Below, in pieces: positions 8,531 to 17,649 of a stretch of 64,000 bases of DNA (its first letter is position 1; each line of letters starts with the position of its first letter). Both the position numbers and the translations under genes were made by a program. The notes below the pieces were generated by a model. It made no database searches and was not told where the DNA came from. It saw nothing but the letters and a program-made list of their open reading frames with translations. This stretch comes from Acidimicrobiales bacterium (GTDB lineage Bacteria; Actinomycetota; Acidimicrobiia; Acidimicrobiales; Aldehydirespiratoraceae). The DNA lies in the NCBI GenBank assembly GCA_033344915.1, contig JAWPML010000001.1, forward strand, positions 4,358,263 to 4,422,262, in the 5' to 3' direction.

Positions 8531-9901
8531 TCAGGGCGACGGGACCGACGGTGCCGATGGACGGCTCGACGCGGTGGAGATGACGAGCGCGGTGACGACG
8601 CCGGCGAGGACCACGACCACGAAGACGGGGGTGAAATCGCCTCGGGACGGGCTGTCGCCCAGGAGGGTGATGGCGACCGCGATGGCGAACGCGGAGCCGA
8701 CGTTCTGCAGTGTCTGGTTGATGCCACCGGCGGCCGCGAATCGGGGACCGTCGAAACCTTCGACGGACAGGGTCGGCGCGGCCCCCCAGTACAGCCCGGA
8801 CCCGACGCCGGCGGTCACGAGGAGGGCCAGCCATGCGCCGATGTTGCGTTCCTCGCCGATCGTGATCGCCAGCACGGTGATGACCGACGCCCACACGACG
8901 GTGCCGGTGAGCGCGACCGGGCGGGGACCGAACCGATCGACGAGCCGGCCGGCGAACGGGCCCGTGACCCCGGTGGCGAGGAAGAAGGGCGCGGCGAGCA
9001 GGCCAGCAGCATCGAGCTCGTAGTTCCAGACCTCGGTGAGATAGAGCACCGCGGCGAACGTCATCGAGAAGAAGCTCATGGCGAACAGGAGGAACGACGC
9101 GCTTCCGGCGCGAAAGGTGGGGTGCGTGAAGAGCGTGAGATCCAGGATGGGCCGCGGATGCCGAGCCGACCGGCGGAGCAGGGCGCCGACCAGGGCGAGT
9201 CCGGCCAGCGCACTCAGCGCCGTTCGCCCGTCGACCCATCCCCACGACTTGCTCTGGACGACCGCGAGCACGACGAGGGCGACGCCACTGAGGATCAACA
9301 GCGATCCGAGCGGATCGGGGAGGCGTTGGGTCTTGGCGTCCCGGCTCTCCTCCCAGACGGATGCGCCGATCGCGGCGGCGATGACCCCGATCGGCACCAC
9401 GACGAGGAACGCCCACCGCCATCCGAGGTTGTCGACGATCACGCCGCCGAGCGCCGGGCCCGATCCGGCGGCGAAGGCGCCGCCCATCGTGAAGACCCCG
9501 ATCGCGATGCCACGGCGTTCGAACGGGAACGCATCGAGCACGAGGGCGAGCGACGCCGGACCGAAGGCGGCTGCGCCGAGCGCCTGCACGCAGCGGCCGA
9601 GGATCAGGACGGCGATCCCGGGCGCGGTGCCGGCGATGACGGAGCCGAGCGCGAAGACCAGCGAGCCGGTGACCGCGACCCGCTTGCGTCCGTAGCGGTC
9701 GGCGATCGCGGAGCCGAGTACGACGGTCGACGCGAGCACGATCGAGAAGGCGTTGATCGCCCAGGAGAGTTGGGCGTTGCTCGCGTCGGGGAAGTAGTCG
9801 TCGAGGTCCACGAACACGACGAAGACGACGGAGAGCGTCATGGCGACCTGGAACGTCGCCATGACCACGACGGCGAGGGTCGACCACGGGCGGCGGCGCA
9901 T
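8531..9901 (-). CDS. MFS transporter, DHA2-type drug/metabolite exporter
   Basis: This 456-residue integral membrane protein has about 14 predicted helices and the MFS loop motif GSAIADRYGRKR between helices 2 and 3, plus GRCVQALGAAAFGP as a motif-C-like antiporter segment. The family exports drugs or metabolites using the proton gradient. The ATG at the 3' border of the intergenic region was chosen because upstream sequence in this frame lies antisense to the divergent NTF2-like gene. It is followed by the aldolase gene after 22 bp. No dedicated regulator is adjacent, so the substrate remains open. Confidence 0.85.
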   Translation of the reverse strand: MRRRPWSTLAVVVMATFQVAMTLSVVFVVFVDLDDYFPDASNAQLSWAINAFSIVLASTVVLGSAIADRYGRKRVAVTGSLVFALGSVIAGTAPGIAVLILGRCVQALGAAAFGPASLALVLDAFPFERRGIAIGVFTMGGAFAAGSGPALGGVIVDNLGWRWAFLVVVPIGVIAAAIGASVWEESRDAKTQRLPDPLGSLLILSGVALVVLAVVQSKSWGWVDGRTALSALAGLALVGALLRRSARHPRPILDLTLFTHPTFRAGSASFLLFAMSFFSMTFAAVLYLTEVWNYELDAAGLLAAPFFLATGVTGPFAGRLVDRFGPRPVALTGTVVWASVITVLAITIGEERNIGAWLALLVTAGVGSGLYWGAAPTLSVEGFDGPRFAAAGGINQTLQNVGSAFAIAVAITLLGDSPSRGDFTPVFVVVVLAGVVTALVISTASSRPSAPSVPSP

Positions 9902-9961
9902 CGGCGCACCGTAGGTCCGCGCGGCTGGCTCGGACGAAACGGGGATCGCTACGGTTCGGCC

Positions 9962-10351
9962 ATGACCACCGCCGACGATCTTGTCCACATCCGCGCCCTC
10001 TACGACCGCTACAGCCACGGCATCGACACCGGCGACGGCGAGATGTTCGCCGGGTGCTTCACCGAGGACGGATCGCTCGACACCGGCGGCGGTCCCATGG
10101 TCGGTCACGACGCGATCGCGGCGTTCGGAACCGAGACCCACGCGGGGCTACCCGCCCTGCGCCATCAGGCGAACAACATCGTGGTGGACGTCGACGGCGA
10201 CACGGCGACCGCCGCCGCCTTCATGAGCGCGTATCTGGTGGAACCCGCCTTCTCCGTCATCGTCACCGGTCGCTACGCCGACGAGTTCCGGCGAACCGCC
10301 GATGGCTGGCGCATCAGCAGCCGGGTCTTCACCGCCGACGCGACCGGCTGA
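9962..10351 (+). CDS. SnoaL/NTF2-like protein
   Basis: This 129-residue protein has the cone-shaped NTF2-like fold pattern: an N-terminal helix (LVHIRALYDRYSHGIDTGDGEMFAGCFTEDG), a GHDAI turn and C-terminal strands ending in GWRISSRVF. The family contains polyketide cyclases, dehydratases, ketosteroid isomerases and many uncharacterised small proteins. It is divergent from the DHA2 exporter (60 bp apart) and 42 bp upstream of an SDR gene on the same strand, so a small oxidative or cyclising module is possible. The specific activity cannot be read. Confidence 0.8.
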   Translation: MTTADDLVHIRALYDRYSHGIDTGDGEMFAGCFTEDGSLDTGGGPMVGHDAIAAFGTETHAGLPALRHQANNIVVDVDGDTATAAAFMSAYLVEPAFSVIVTGRYADEFRRTADGWRISSRVFTADATG

Positions 10352-10393
10352 CCTGATCGGGCGGCCGCAGGGCCGACGTGCGATGCTCCGCTC

Positions 10394-11194
10394 ATGAAAC
10401 TCAACGACCTCTTCTCCGTCGACGGCAAGATCGCACTCGTGACCGGCGGGTCACGGGGGATCGGCGAGATGATCGCGGCCGGCTATCTCGCCAACGGGGC
10501 GAAGGTGTACATCTCGTCCCGCAAGGCCGAGGCCTGTGATGCGACCGCCGAGCGGCTGATGGCCGAGTACGGCGGGGAGTGCATTTCGCTGCCCGCCGAC
10601 CTGTCCGGGGTCGAGGGTGCGACGGCGCTGGCCGAGCAGATCGGTGAGCGTGAGAACCATCTCGACATCCTCGTGAACAACGCCGGTGTGTCGTGGGGGG
10701 CGCCGATCGCCGAGTTCCCCGAGAAGGGCTGGGACAAGGTGATGGACACCAACGTGAAGGGCGTGTTCTTCCTGATCCAGCAGTTGCTGCCGTTGCTCGA
10801 GGCGAACGCCACCACCGACGACCCGGCCCGGGTCATCAACATCGGTTCGATCGACGGCATCAAGACACCGACGTTCGAGACGTTCTCCTACGGCCCCTCG
10901 AAGGCTGCCGTGCATGCGCTCACCCGCCAGCTCGGCGGGCAGCTCGCACCCCGCAACATCCTGGTGAACGCGATCGCGCCCGGTCCGTTCCCCACGTGGA
11001 TGTTGAGCACCGGCGTCGGCACCGGTGGCGACGTGGAGGGCACGGACTGGGATGCCGTGGGCCGCACCAACCCCCGCGGTCGGGTCGGCACCCCCGAGGA
11101 CATCGCCGGCCTCGCCATCTTCCTGAGCTCCCGCGCCGGCGCCTTCACCGTCGGCGAAGTCATCACCTGCGACGGCGGCTCCCTCGTCCAATAA
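10394..11194 (+). CDS. Short-chain dehydrogenase/reductase (SDR)
   Basis: This 266-residue classical SDR carries the nucleotide motif TGGSRGIG (residues 17-24), the NNAG motif (NNAGVSWG, near 96) and the catalytic Tyr/Lys in SYGPSKAA (near 163-170), preceded by INIGSIDG with the catalytic Ser. The C-terminus ends in the usual TCDGGSLVQ. Such enzymes interconvert alcohols and ketones with NAD(P)(H). The fold and phrase order fit fabG-like or gluconate/steroid-type reductases; I cannot specify the substrate. The stop lies 16 bp before a long perfect inverted repeat. Confidence 0.9.
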   Translation: MKLNDLFSVDGKIALVTGGSRGIGEMIAAGYLANGAKVYISSRKAEACDATAERLMAEYGGECISLPADLSGVEGATALAEQIGERENHLDILVNNAGVSWGAPIAEFPEKGWDKVMDTNVKGVFFLIQQLLPLLEANATTDDPARVINIGSIDGIKTPTFETFSYGPSKAAVHALTRQLGGQLAPRNILVNAIAPGPFPTWMLSTGVGTGGDVEGTDWDAVGRTNPRGRVGTPEDIAGLAIFLSSRAGAFTVGEVITCDGGSLVQ

Positions 11195-11210
11195 GGATGA
11201 GACGCCGGGG

Positions 11211-11278
11211 GACGGCGGGGTCAGAGTCCCGTCCCACCTCGGCGCGAGAAGATGGGACGGGACTCTGACCCCGCCGTC
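11211..11278. repeat. Perfect 26-bp inverted repeat (REP/REPIN-like hairpin)
   Basis: The arms at 11211-11236 and 11253-11278 are exact reverse complements (26 of 26 bases) around a 16-nt loop. The inner part of the left arm reads GGGGTCAGAGTCCCG. It sits between the convergent SDR and sulfotransferase genes and abuts the latter's stop codon. There is no T-run, so it is not a textbook intrinsic terminator, though it could still terminate in both directions. The GGGGTCAG-type palindrome resembles REP elements that occur as dispersed genomic copies; only one copy is visible here. Confidence 0.85.
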
Positions 11279-12370
11279 TCAACTCGACAGGAAGCGGGTG
11301 CGGTAGGGGGCGAAGGTGCGGGTGACCTCGGTGGGGGTGGTGCCCTGGAGGGTGTAGTCGTGGCTGCCGGTCTCGACCGGGGGGCGGGCGTCGACGGTCG
11401 CGGTCGGGAGGCCGAAGCGCGCCGCGATCTCGTCCAGGGTCGCCTGCGGGTCGGCGATCAGGTCGGCCTGGCGGACGTGAACGACCCGGTCGGGAGCCAC
11501 CACGCCGTCGTCCAGCCACGGGCCGAGCGACGAGAGCGTGCGTCCGTAGAGCTCCAGGTGGTAGCGCCCGGTCGCGGCCTCGTCGACCCGGTCGCTGAAC
11601 GCCCGCCGCAGGTTGGCGACGAGGCTGGTGACCGATCCGAGGACCTCCGCGGGCTCGCGGTGGGTGATCACGATGCGGGCGTCGGGATAGACGGCCATGA
11701 GCGTCGGGAGATTGTTGAGATGGACCGGCGACTTCAGGACCCACCGCCCGGTGCGCTGCCGGCGCTGGAGGACCTGGAGCACGCGCCGATGGGTGTCGTA
11801 CGCCGTCGTCATGTCGGCGGCGGCGAGCCAGTCGACATAGTTCGGAAGGTCGTAGCGGCTGATGAACTCCTCGCTGCGGAACGCGAACGACATCGCGGAC
11901 AGGCATTCCTTGTGCATGCGACCGGCGTAGCGGTGGATCGCGAGCATCGGCTCGCTGATCCGCTGCGGAAAGGTCAACTCCTCGTCGGCCGCGCGGATCC
12001 GGGGATCGTCGTCGGCTTCGTCGCCCGTCGGAGGTGGGAGCGGCGAGAGCAGCTCCCAGCCCTGCGGTGCCCGGACGCCGGGAAGCTGGGCGAGCAGCCC
12101 GTGCAGGTAGGTCGTACCCGTCCGCGGCGCGCCGGCGACGACCACCGGCGCCTCGATCGTTTCGTCGACGACGCCGGGATCCGCGGTCGCCACGTCACGG
12201 AGGTCGGCGTGGCCCCGGAGGAGCCGGAGGAGCCAACGGCGGGTGAAGTCCGCGCCGACGTCGGTGAGCCGGGCCCGGTCGCGCAGATCGTCGACGATGA
12301 TCCGGAACGGTTCGTCCGCCGCCGCGTCGAGGGCCACGCCCGCCTCGTCGAGGAGCTTGTCGGCGTGCAT
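11279..12370 (-). CDS. Sulfotransferase family protein (PAPS-dependent)
   Basis: This 363-residue protein contains the 5'-phosphosulfate-binding loop GAPRTGTTYLHGLL (about residues 79-92) and a 3'-phosphate-binding region near VLKSPVHLNNLPTL and the following strand IVITHREPAEVLGSV. Family members move a sulfuryl group from PAPS to hydroxyl groups of lipids, glycans or small molecules. It lies 2 bp downstream of the DUF1214-like gene, so the pair is co-transcribed. The stop codon touches the 26-bp inverted repeat. The acceptor is unknown. Confidence 0.85.
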   Translation of the reverse strand: MHADKLLDEAGVALDAAADEPFRIIVDDLRDRARLTDVGADFTRRWLLRLLRGHADLRDVATADPGVVDETIEAPVVVAGAPRTGTTYLHGLLAQLPGVRAPQGWELLSPLPPPTGDEADDDPRIRAADEELTFPQRISEPMLAIHRYAGRMHKECLSAMSFAFRSEEFISRYDLPNYVDWLAAADMTTAYDTHRRVLQVLQRRQRTGRWVLKSPVHLNNLPTLMAVYPDARIVITHREPAEVLGSVTSLVANLRRAFSDRVDEAATGRYHLELYGRTLSSLGPWLDDGVVAPDRVVHVRQADLIADPQATLDEIAARFGLPTATVDARPPVETGSHDYTLQGTTPTEVTRTFAPYRTRFLSS

Positions 12371-12372
12371 GG

Positions 12373-13539
12373 TCAGGTGCGGAAGCGCCAGGCGAGATGG
12401 CGGCGCCGGGCCGCCAGCTCAGCCGCTCGCTCGTCACTGCCGATCCGGGGAGTCGCCTCGCCCATGACGGCGTCGAGGTCGGTCGCCCGTACGACCTGCG
12501 TCGAGATCTCGGGGGCCACGTCGTCGTGGGGCCAGAACCAGCGGAACGTGCACAGGCCCGTGGCGCGCCCTCCGGTGTCGAGCCAGTTGGCCGCGCCGAC
12601 GTCGGTGGGTCCGACGACGAGGCGGATGCGGCCGTCGGCCGAGACCGTCGTCTGGCGGTGGTTGCGGGAGCAGACGCGGTCCCACGGGTCGGTGAGCTCG
12701 AACGTTCCCATGCGGTAGAGCTGGAGCGCCCAGTAGTCGGCGTGGGGCACGTCGGCCTCCACGAAGATCGACTCGTCGGGGGCGAGGTCCCAGAAGTTGA
12801 ACGCGTAGCGGGCGGCCGAGAGCCCTTTCGCGACCTCGAGCCCGCTCGCGAAGACGTTGGGTTCGCGCTCGTCGCGGTTCTCGATCAGATAGCGGTTCCA
12901 GTTCCGCACGGAGTCGTCGACCTGCATGAACGCCCGGTCCAGGAGTGGGGCGAGGTCGTCCGCGATCGGAGCGGCCACCGGACCGGGATCGTCCAGGCAT
13001 TCGATCACGAACGTGGCGGGCTCATCGGCGGACCAGTCGTAGTAGTACTCGCGGATCGACACCATGATCGCCCCGTCGGGCAGCTCGACATGGGCGGGGC
13101 CGGTCCCGCCGCTCCCGAGCGTGATCTCGAAGTCGTCGCCGGGCCCGATCCCCAGATCCGAGGCGGTCAGTGTCGCGACGGTGCCCCAGACCTCGTTGTG
13201 CATGAACCCCTTGCGGATGGCGAGCAGCCACTGATCGCAGGAGTGCATACGGCCGGTGATGCGGTACCGGTGCTGCGGGCTGATCCGGGCGTGGCGGTAC
13301 ACGTTGTCGGCGTTGGGGCCGCCCCACTGGCTGACGAGATCGTTGTGGCGGTGAAAGGCCGGACGGGTCGGGTCGGCGTGGAAGACCTCCCACTCCACGA
13401 ATCGCGTCATCTGCTCGAGCAGGTGCTCGATCTGCTCGCCCGGCGCGTCGGGGAACGGCGGACCGACCACGTCCGCGGCGAGCGCAGCGATGCGGTCGGT
13501 GAATCCCCGGACGAGTGCGGTGAGATCGGACATCGGCAT
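12373..13539 (-). CDS. DUF1214-like protein
   Basis: This protein of about 388 residues has no signal peptide. Two starts are possible, MPMSDL (13539) or MSDL (13533), with no clear ribosome site for either. The C-terminal third ([13 protein letters not shown] and [14 protein letters not shown] with a following RWFWP) resembles the DUF1214 domain. The central part has a repeated aromatic/acidic pattern ([13 protein letters not shown]). The function of the domain is not established. Tight linkage with a sulfotransferase suggests both act on the same lipid or secondary metabolite, which is an inference from position. It is divergent from the second TauD-like gene, 19 bp away. Confidence 0.6.
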   Translation of the reverse strand: MPMSDLTALVRGFTDRIAALAADVVGPPFPDAPGEQIEHLLEQMTRFVEWEVFHADPTRPAFHRHNDLVSQWGGPNADNVYRHARISPQHRYRITGRMHSCDQWLLAIRKGFMHNEVWGTVATLTASDLGIGPGDDFEITLGSGGTGPAHVELPDGAIMVSIREYYYDWSADEPATFVIECLDDPGPVAAPIADDLAPLLDRAFMQVDDSVRNWNRYLIENRDEREPNVFASGLEVAKGLSAARYAFNFWDLAPDESIFVEADVPHADYWALQLYRMGTFELTDPWDRVCSRNHRQTTVSADGRIRLVVGPTDVGAANWLDTGGRATGLCTFRWFWPHDDVAPEISTQVVRATDLDAVMGEATPRIGSDERAAELAARRRHLAWRFRT

Positions 13540-13558
13540 GGAGATTAGGGTCTGCGCG

Positions 13559-14392
13559 ATGCGCGACCTTCGCCTGCGGCCCATTTCCGGCGCACTCGGT
13601 GCCGAGGTGACCGGCATCGATCTCGGCGATCTCGATGCCGACGCCGTCGCCGCGATCCGCGACGCGTTCGTCGACCACCACGTCCTGGTCTTCCGCGACC
13701 AGGACCTCACCCCGGAGGACCAGGTCGCCTTCGGTCGCCACTTCGGCGAGCTCGACACCCATCCGTTCGTGGAGATGAACGAACAGCACGGTGAGATCCT
13801 CGACGTCGTCACGGAGCCGGACGACCGCAGCAACTTCGGCGGCGGGTGGCACACCGACCTGACGTTCCTCGACGAGCCCGATCTCGGGTCGATCCTCTAC
13901 GCGGTCGAGGTGCCGGAGACCGGGGGCGACACCCTCTTCGCCAATCAGCACCTCGCCTACGACGCGCTGAGCGAGACGATGCGAGCCATCCTCGATGATC
14001 TCGAGGCGGTGCACAGCGCGGCCCCCCAGTACGGCGAGGGTGGCCTCTCGACGTACAGCAAGAGCATGGAGACGAAGGACTCCGAGCTCTCCTACAAGAC
14101 GGTCGTGCATCCGGTCGTGCGGACCCATCCGGAGTCCGGTCGCAAGGCGCTCTACGTGAACGGCGCGTTCACGACCGGCATCGTCGGCATGCACGGCGCC
14201 GAGTCCCGCCACCTCCTCGAGTTCCTGCTGAAGCACGCCGTGCGCGAGCGCTTCACCTGTCGCGTTCGATGGGAACCGGGCACGCTGGTGATGTGGGACA
14301 ACCGCAGCGTGCAGCACTACGCGCTCCACGACTACGCCGGGCAGCGCCGCCACATGCGGCGGGTCACGGTCAAGGGCGATCGCCCGGTATGA
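13559..14392 (+). CDS. TauD/TfdA family dioxygenase (second copy)
   Basis: This 277-residue Fe(II)/2-oxoglutarate dioxygenase has HxD in GGWHTDLTF, the GGDTLF segment and the distal His in [12 protein letters not shown] followed by the 2-oxoglutarate Arg in RRHMRR. It is a paralogue of the product at 2770-3627 but clearly divergent. The longer upstream frame would run into the opposite-strand DUF1214-like gene. Its stop codon overlaps the ATG of the following PLP enzyme by 4 bp (ATGA), which argues for a joint pathway. The substrate is unknown. Confidence 0.88.
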   Translation: MRDLRLRPISGALGAEVTGIDLGDLDADAVAAIRDAFVDHHVLVFRDQDLTPEDQVAFGRHFGELDTHPFVEMNEQHGEILDVVTEPDDRSNFGGGWHTDLTFLDEPDLGSILYAVEVPETGGDTLFANQHLAYDALSETMRAILDDLEAVHSAAPQYGEGGLSTYSKSMETKDSELSYKTVVHPVVRTHPESGRKALYVNGAFTTGIVGMHGAESRHLLEFLLKHAVRERFTCRVRWEPGTLVMWDNRSVQHYALHDYAGQRRHMRRVTVKGDRPV

Positions 14393-15375
14393 CCGCACTC
14401 GACGCGCAGCCGCGCGTCACGCTCGGCCACTGGCCCACGCCGCTCGAACCCGCCGATCGGCTGCGGGCGATCCAGGGTGGGCCCCGCGTCTGGCTGAAGC
14501 GCGACGACTGTTCCGGTCTGGCGTTCGGCGGCAACAAGACCCGCAAGCTCGAGTTCCTACTGGGTCGGGCTCTCGCCGACGAGGCGACCGGTGTGGTCAC
14601 GTTCGGTGCGCTCCAGTCGAACCACTGTCGCCAGGCCGCGGCGGCCTGCAACCGGGTCGGTCTGCCGTGCCACCTGATCCTCACGACCGCGGTGGACCGC
14701 GACGACGCCCACTACACCGGGTCCGGCAACCGGATGCTCGACGACGTCCTCGGCGCGACGGTCCACGTCGTGGCCGACAACGACGCGGCGCTCACCCGGT
14801 GCGGCGAGCTGCTCGCCGGCGACCCCGCGCTCGCGGTGATCGGCCCGGGCGGGTCCGACGCCACCGGCACACTCGGCTATGTCGCTGCGGCCCGCGAACT
14901 GGCGGACCAGCTCCACGCCGAGGGGGTCGTGCCGACCGAGGTGGTGGTCGCGGCGTCGACCGGCGGCACTGCGGCGGGTCTCCTGCTCGGCCTCGCCCTG
15001 GCGGGGATGCCCACGCCGGTACGTGCCGTCGCCGTCTACGCCGACGGGGCGACCACGAGCGGCGTCGTCGACCATCTCGTCACCGAGACCGCCGCGCTGC
15101 TCGGTGTCGACCCGCCGTCGCCGGAGCTGCTCCGCGTCGACGACTCCGGCCTCGGCGACGGCTACGGCATCGAAACCGCGGCGTCACACGGGGCGATCGA
15201 CGTCCTCGCCCGGGCCGAGGGCGTGTTGCTCGACCCCGTCTACACGGCCAAGGCGTTCGCCGCGCTCCTCGCCGACCCCGGAGCCGCGGACGACGACGTC
15301 GTCTTCGTGCACACGGGCGGCCAGCCGGGCCTTTTCGCCTACGCAGCGGCGTTCGCGGTGGACGGCGACACCTGA
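14389..15375 (+). CDS. ACC deaminase/D-cysteine desulfhydrase family PLP enzyme
   Basis: This 328-residue fold-type II PLP enzyme shows the PLP lysine in [10 protein letters not shown] (about residue 47), the substrate-carboxylate loop SNHCRQAA, the phosphate-binding glycines in STGGTAAG and the C-terminal [11 protein letters not shown]. This arrangement is that of the ACC deaminase and D-cysteine desulfhydrase group, which open cyclopropane amino acids or eliminate sulfide or ammonia from D-amino acids. It is translationally coupled to the upstream dioxygenase; hydroxylation followed by elimination is a plausible sequence. Desulfhydrase and deaminase activities cannot be told apart here. Confidence 0.82.
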   Translation: MTALDAQPRVTLGHWPTPLEPADRLRAIQGGPRVWLKRDDCSGLAFGGNKTRKLEFLLGRALADEATGVVTFGALQSNHCRQAAAACNRVGLPCHLILTTAVDRDDAHYTGSGNRMLDDVLGATVHVVADNDAALTRCGELLAGDPALAVIGPGGSDATGTLGYVAAARELADQLHAEGVVPTEVVVAASTGGTAAGLLLGLALAGMPTPVRAVAVYADGATTSGVVDHLVTETAALLGVDPPSPELLRVDDSGLGDGYGIETAASHGAIDVLARAEGVLLDPVYTAKAFAALLADPGAADDDVVFVHTGGQPGLFAYAAAFAVDGDT

Positions 15376-15393
15376 GCGGCCCGCGTCGGCCGC
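15376..15393. terminator. Short GC hairpin between convergent genes
   Basis: GCGGCC and GGCCGC are perfect arms around a 6-nt loop, filling the 20-bp gap between the stop codons of the PLP enzyme (plus) and the XRE-cupin regulator (minus). There is no T-run. The position suggests a bidirectional terminator. Confidence 0.45.
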
Positions 15394-15395
15394 CG

Positions 15396-15980
15396 TCACC
15401 CCGGTTCGGACGGGGCCGACTCGTCGTGGGTGTGGGCGCGGTGGCCGTCGCGGTCGAAGATCATGATGACCTCGGCCGGCTCGTCGACCGCGGCGAAGGC
15501 GTGGGGGGTCATCGTGGCGAACTCGGCGGCTTCGCCCCGCTCGACGAGGATCTCGCGGTCGCCGAGCAACAGGCGCACCCGACCCTCGAGCACGAAGAAC
15601 CAATCGTGGCCGGGATGGACCCGCTGCTCCGGTCGGCGTGACGTCGGCTGCAACCGCTGCTTGAGCGCAACCGTCGAACCGGTCGGGCGGCTCAACATCC
15701 AGGTGGTGCGGTCGCCGGACCGGCTGGGTTGTGGGCGGATCACGACGTCCTCGTCGTTGGTGAGGTCGAGGAGCGAGTCGAGGTCGATCTGCAACGCGGT
15801 GGCGAGCGGCAACAAGATGTCGAGGCTGATGGTCCGGTTGCCGGTCTCCACCCGGCTTATCGTCGACGCGCTGAGGTTGGTCCGCTCGGCCAGGGCGTCG
15901 AGCGACAGCCCCATCGACGTCCGGAGGCTGCGCAATCTGCTCCGCACGAGATGCTCGATGTCCTCGAGGCGGGCGGTCAT
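15396..15980 (-). CDS. XRE-family transcriptional regulator with C-terminal cupin
   Basis: This 194-residue regulator has an N-terminal helix-turn-helix (about residues 10-65: LRTSMGLSLDALAERTNLSA, then STISRVETG) and a C-terminal cupin barrel (HPGHDWFFVLEGRVRLLLGD and TMTPHAFAAVDEPAE) with His residues that may bind metal or ligand. Such proteins usually repress genes for small-molecule metabolism and their own gene. It is divergent from the thioredoxin-reductase-like/methyltransferase fusion; two palindromes in the 80-bp gap (15992-16003 and 16004-16020) are candidate operators. The effector is unknown. Confidence 0.88.
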   Translation of the reverse strand: MTARLEDIEHLVRSRLRSLRTSMGLSLDALAERTNLSASTISRVETGNRTISLDILLPLATALQIDLDSLLDLTNDEDVVIRPQPSRSGDRTTWMLSRPTGSTVALKQRLQPTSRRPEQRVHPGHDWFFVLEGRVRLLLGDREILVERGEAAEFATMTPHAFAAVDEPAEVIMIFDRDGHRAHTHDESAPSEPG

Positions 15981-15991
15981 GGCCAAGTTTT

Positions 15992-16020
15992 CCTCGGCCG
16001 AGGCTTGCGAATTCTGCAAG
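15992..16020. promoter_or_regulatory. Paired palindromes in XRE/oxidoreductase divergent region
   Basis: A perfect 12-bp palindrome CCTCGGCCGAGG (15992-16003) lies next to an imperfect 17-bp one with arms CTTGC and GCAAG (16004-16020). They are centred between the divergent starts at 15980 and 16061. Autoregulated XRE-cupin repressors commonly bind such sites; binding here is an inference. Confidence 0.45.
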
Positions 16021-16060
16021 ACACCATCCAGTTCATGGGAAACACCGTACCGTCGTCGGC

Positions 16061-17644
16061 ATGTCCGAACACACACCGCACTCCATCGAACGCCACGGCG
16101 ACGTCCTCGTCGTCGGTGGTTCGGCCGCCGGACTCGCCGCGGCCCTCCAGCTCGGCCGGCAGCGGCGATCGGTGATGGTCGTCGACGCCGGTGAACCCCG
16201 CAACGCGCCCGCGGCGGCGATGCACGGCTTCCTCGGGCGCGACGCAACGCCGCCGTCGGAGCTCATCGGCGTCGGCCGTGAGGAGGTCCGCAGCTATGGC
16301 GGTGAGGTGCTCAGCGGGCGTGTGGTCGAGCTGACCCGACACGACCGCGGCTTTCGGGCCGACCTGGTCGGCGGCCACTCGGTCGTGGCCCGACACGTGG
16401 TGATCGCGACCGGCATCGTCGACGTCCTCCCCGACATCGACGGTGTGGCCGACCAGTGGGGGCGGGGCGTGATCCACTGCCCGTTCTGCCACGGCTACGA
16501 GGTCCGCGACCGCCGGATCGTCCAGATCGTGACCCATCCGATGGGGCTCCACTCCGCGCCGCTCTTCCGGCAGCTGTCCGACCGCTTGACCGTCGTCGTG
16601 CACGAGCCGGCCGATATCGACCGGGCCGACCTCGACGCCCTCGACGCCGCCGGCGTGGAGATCGTGGAGCGGTGGGTCGCCCGGGTCGTCACCGGCCCGA
16701 CGGGCGAGATCTCGGGGGTCGAGCTCGCGTCGGGCGAGGTGCTCGACGCTGACGCGGTCGTGGTCGGGCCTCGCTTCGCCGCGGCGACCGCGCCGTTCGA
16801 GCGCGTGGGTGTCGCCGCTGCGCCTCACCCATCCGGCCTCGGGACGGCGGTCGAGGTCGACGAGCTCGGCGCGACCTCGGTGCCGGGCGTCTGGGCGGCC
16901 GGGAACGTGACCGACCCGAGCCAGCAGGTCATCCAGGCGGCCGCCGCCGGCGCCCGGGTCGGTGCGATGGTCGCGTTCGCGTTGGCGCAAGAGGACCTCG
17001 CCGCCGACGGGCGCCCGTCCTCGAACGAGGTCGACTGGGACCGGCGCTATGCCGGCGATCGTCTCTGGAGCGGCAACCCCAACGGGGCCCTCGTCACCGA
17101 GCTCGACGGGGTTGCGCCGGGGACCGCCCTCGACGTCGGCTCAGGTGAGGGCGGCGACGCGATCTGGCTCGCCGAGCAGGGATGGACGGTCACGGCGTCA
17201 GACATCTCGACGACCGCCCTCGCGGTCGTTGCGGCCGAGGCAGACCGGCGCGGTCTGCCGATCGAATGTCTCCACGCCGACGCCAACGCCATCGATGCCT
17301 ACGGCTCGCGCCGGTTCGACCTCGTCTCCGCGCACTACGCCTCGATTCCCCGGACGGCCGACGATCGTGGGCTGCACAACCTGCTCGACGCCGTCGCTCC
17401 CGGGGGCACCCTGCTCGTGGTCAGCCACGACATCACGCCGATGCGGCACCCGGTCGACACCACCACGGTCAGCCGGGTCTTCGACCCTGACGCCTACCTG
17501 CGGGTCGAGGACGTGGAAGCGGTCGTCCGCAGCTCCCCGTCGTGGACGATCGAGGTCCATGAGACGCGACCCCGGCCCCCCGGAGCCGCGTCCGCCCACC
17601 ATGTCGACGACGTCGTTCTTCGCGCCCGTCGCCACCCGCGTTGA
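16061..17644 (+). CDS. Fusion: thioredoxin-reductase-like FAD oxidoreductase + class I SAM methyltransferase
   Basis: Residues 1-305 form a two-dinucleotide-domain flavoprotein: FAD loop VVGGSAAGLAAALQLG (about 16-31), CPFCHGYEVRDR (about 145-156) at the position of the thioredoxin reductase CxxC, and a C-terminal FAD segment GVWAAGNVTDPSQQV. Residues 320-527 form a Rossmann methyltransferase with the SAM motif ALDVGSGEGGDAIWLAEQG and a following acidic strand. Both halves look intact. The substrate is unknown; thiol methylation or oxidation, or metal/metalloid detoxification, are reasonable ideas. The adjacent XRE-cupin protein is the likely regulator. Fusions of this type are known in Actinobacteria. 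Confidence 0.85.
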   Translation: MSEHTPHSIERHGDVLVVGGSAAGLAAALQLGRQRRSVMVVDAGEPRNAPAAAMHGFLGRDATPPSELIGVGREEVRSYGGEVLSGRVVELTRHDRGFRADLVGGHSVVARHVVIATGIVDVLPDIDGVADQWGRGVIHCPFCHGYEVRDRRIVQIVTHPMGLHSAPLFRQLSDRLTVVVHEPADIDRADLDALDAAGVEIVERWVARVVTGPTGEISGVELASGEVLDADAVVVGPRFAAATAPFERVGVAAAPHPSGLGTAVEVDELGATSVPGVWAAGNVTDPSQQVIQAAAAGARVGAMVAFALAQEDLAADGRPSSNEVDWDRRYAGDRLWSGNPNGALVTELDGVAPGTALDVGSGEGGDAIWLAEQGWTVTASDISTTALAVVAAEADRRGLPIECLHADANAIDAYGSRRFDLVSAHYASIPRTADDRGLHNLLDAVAPGGTLLVVSHDITPMRHPVDTTTVSRVFDPDAYLRVEDVEAVVRSSPSWTIEVHETRPRPPGAASAHHVDDVVLRARRHPR

Positions 17645-17649
17645 TCGGT

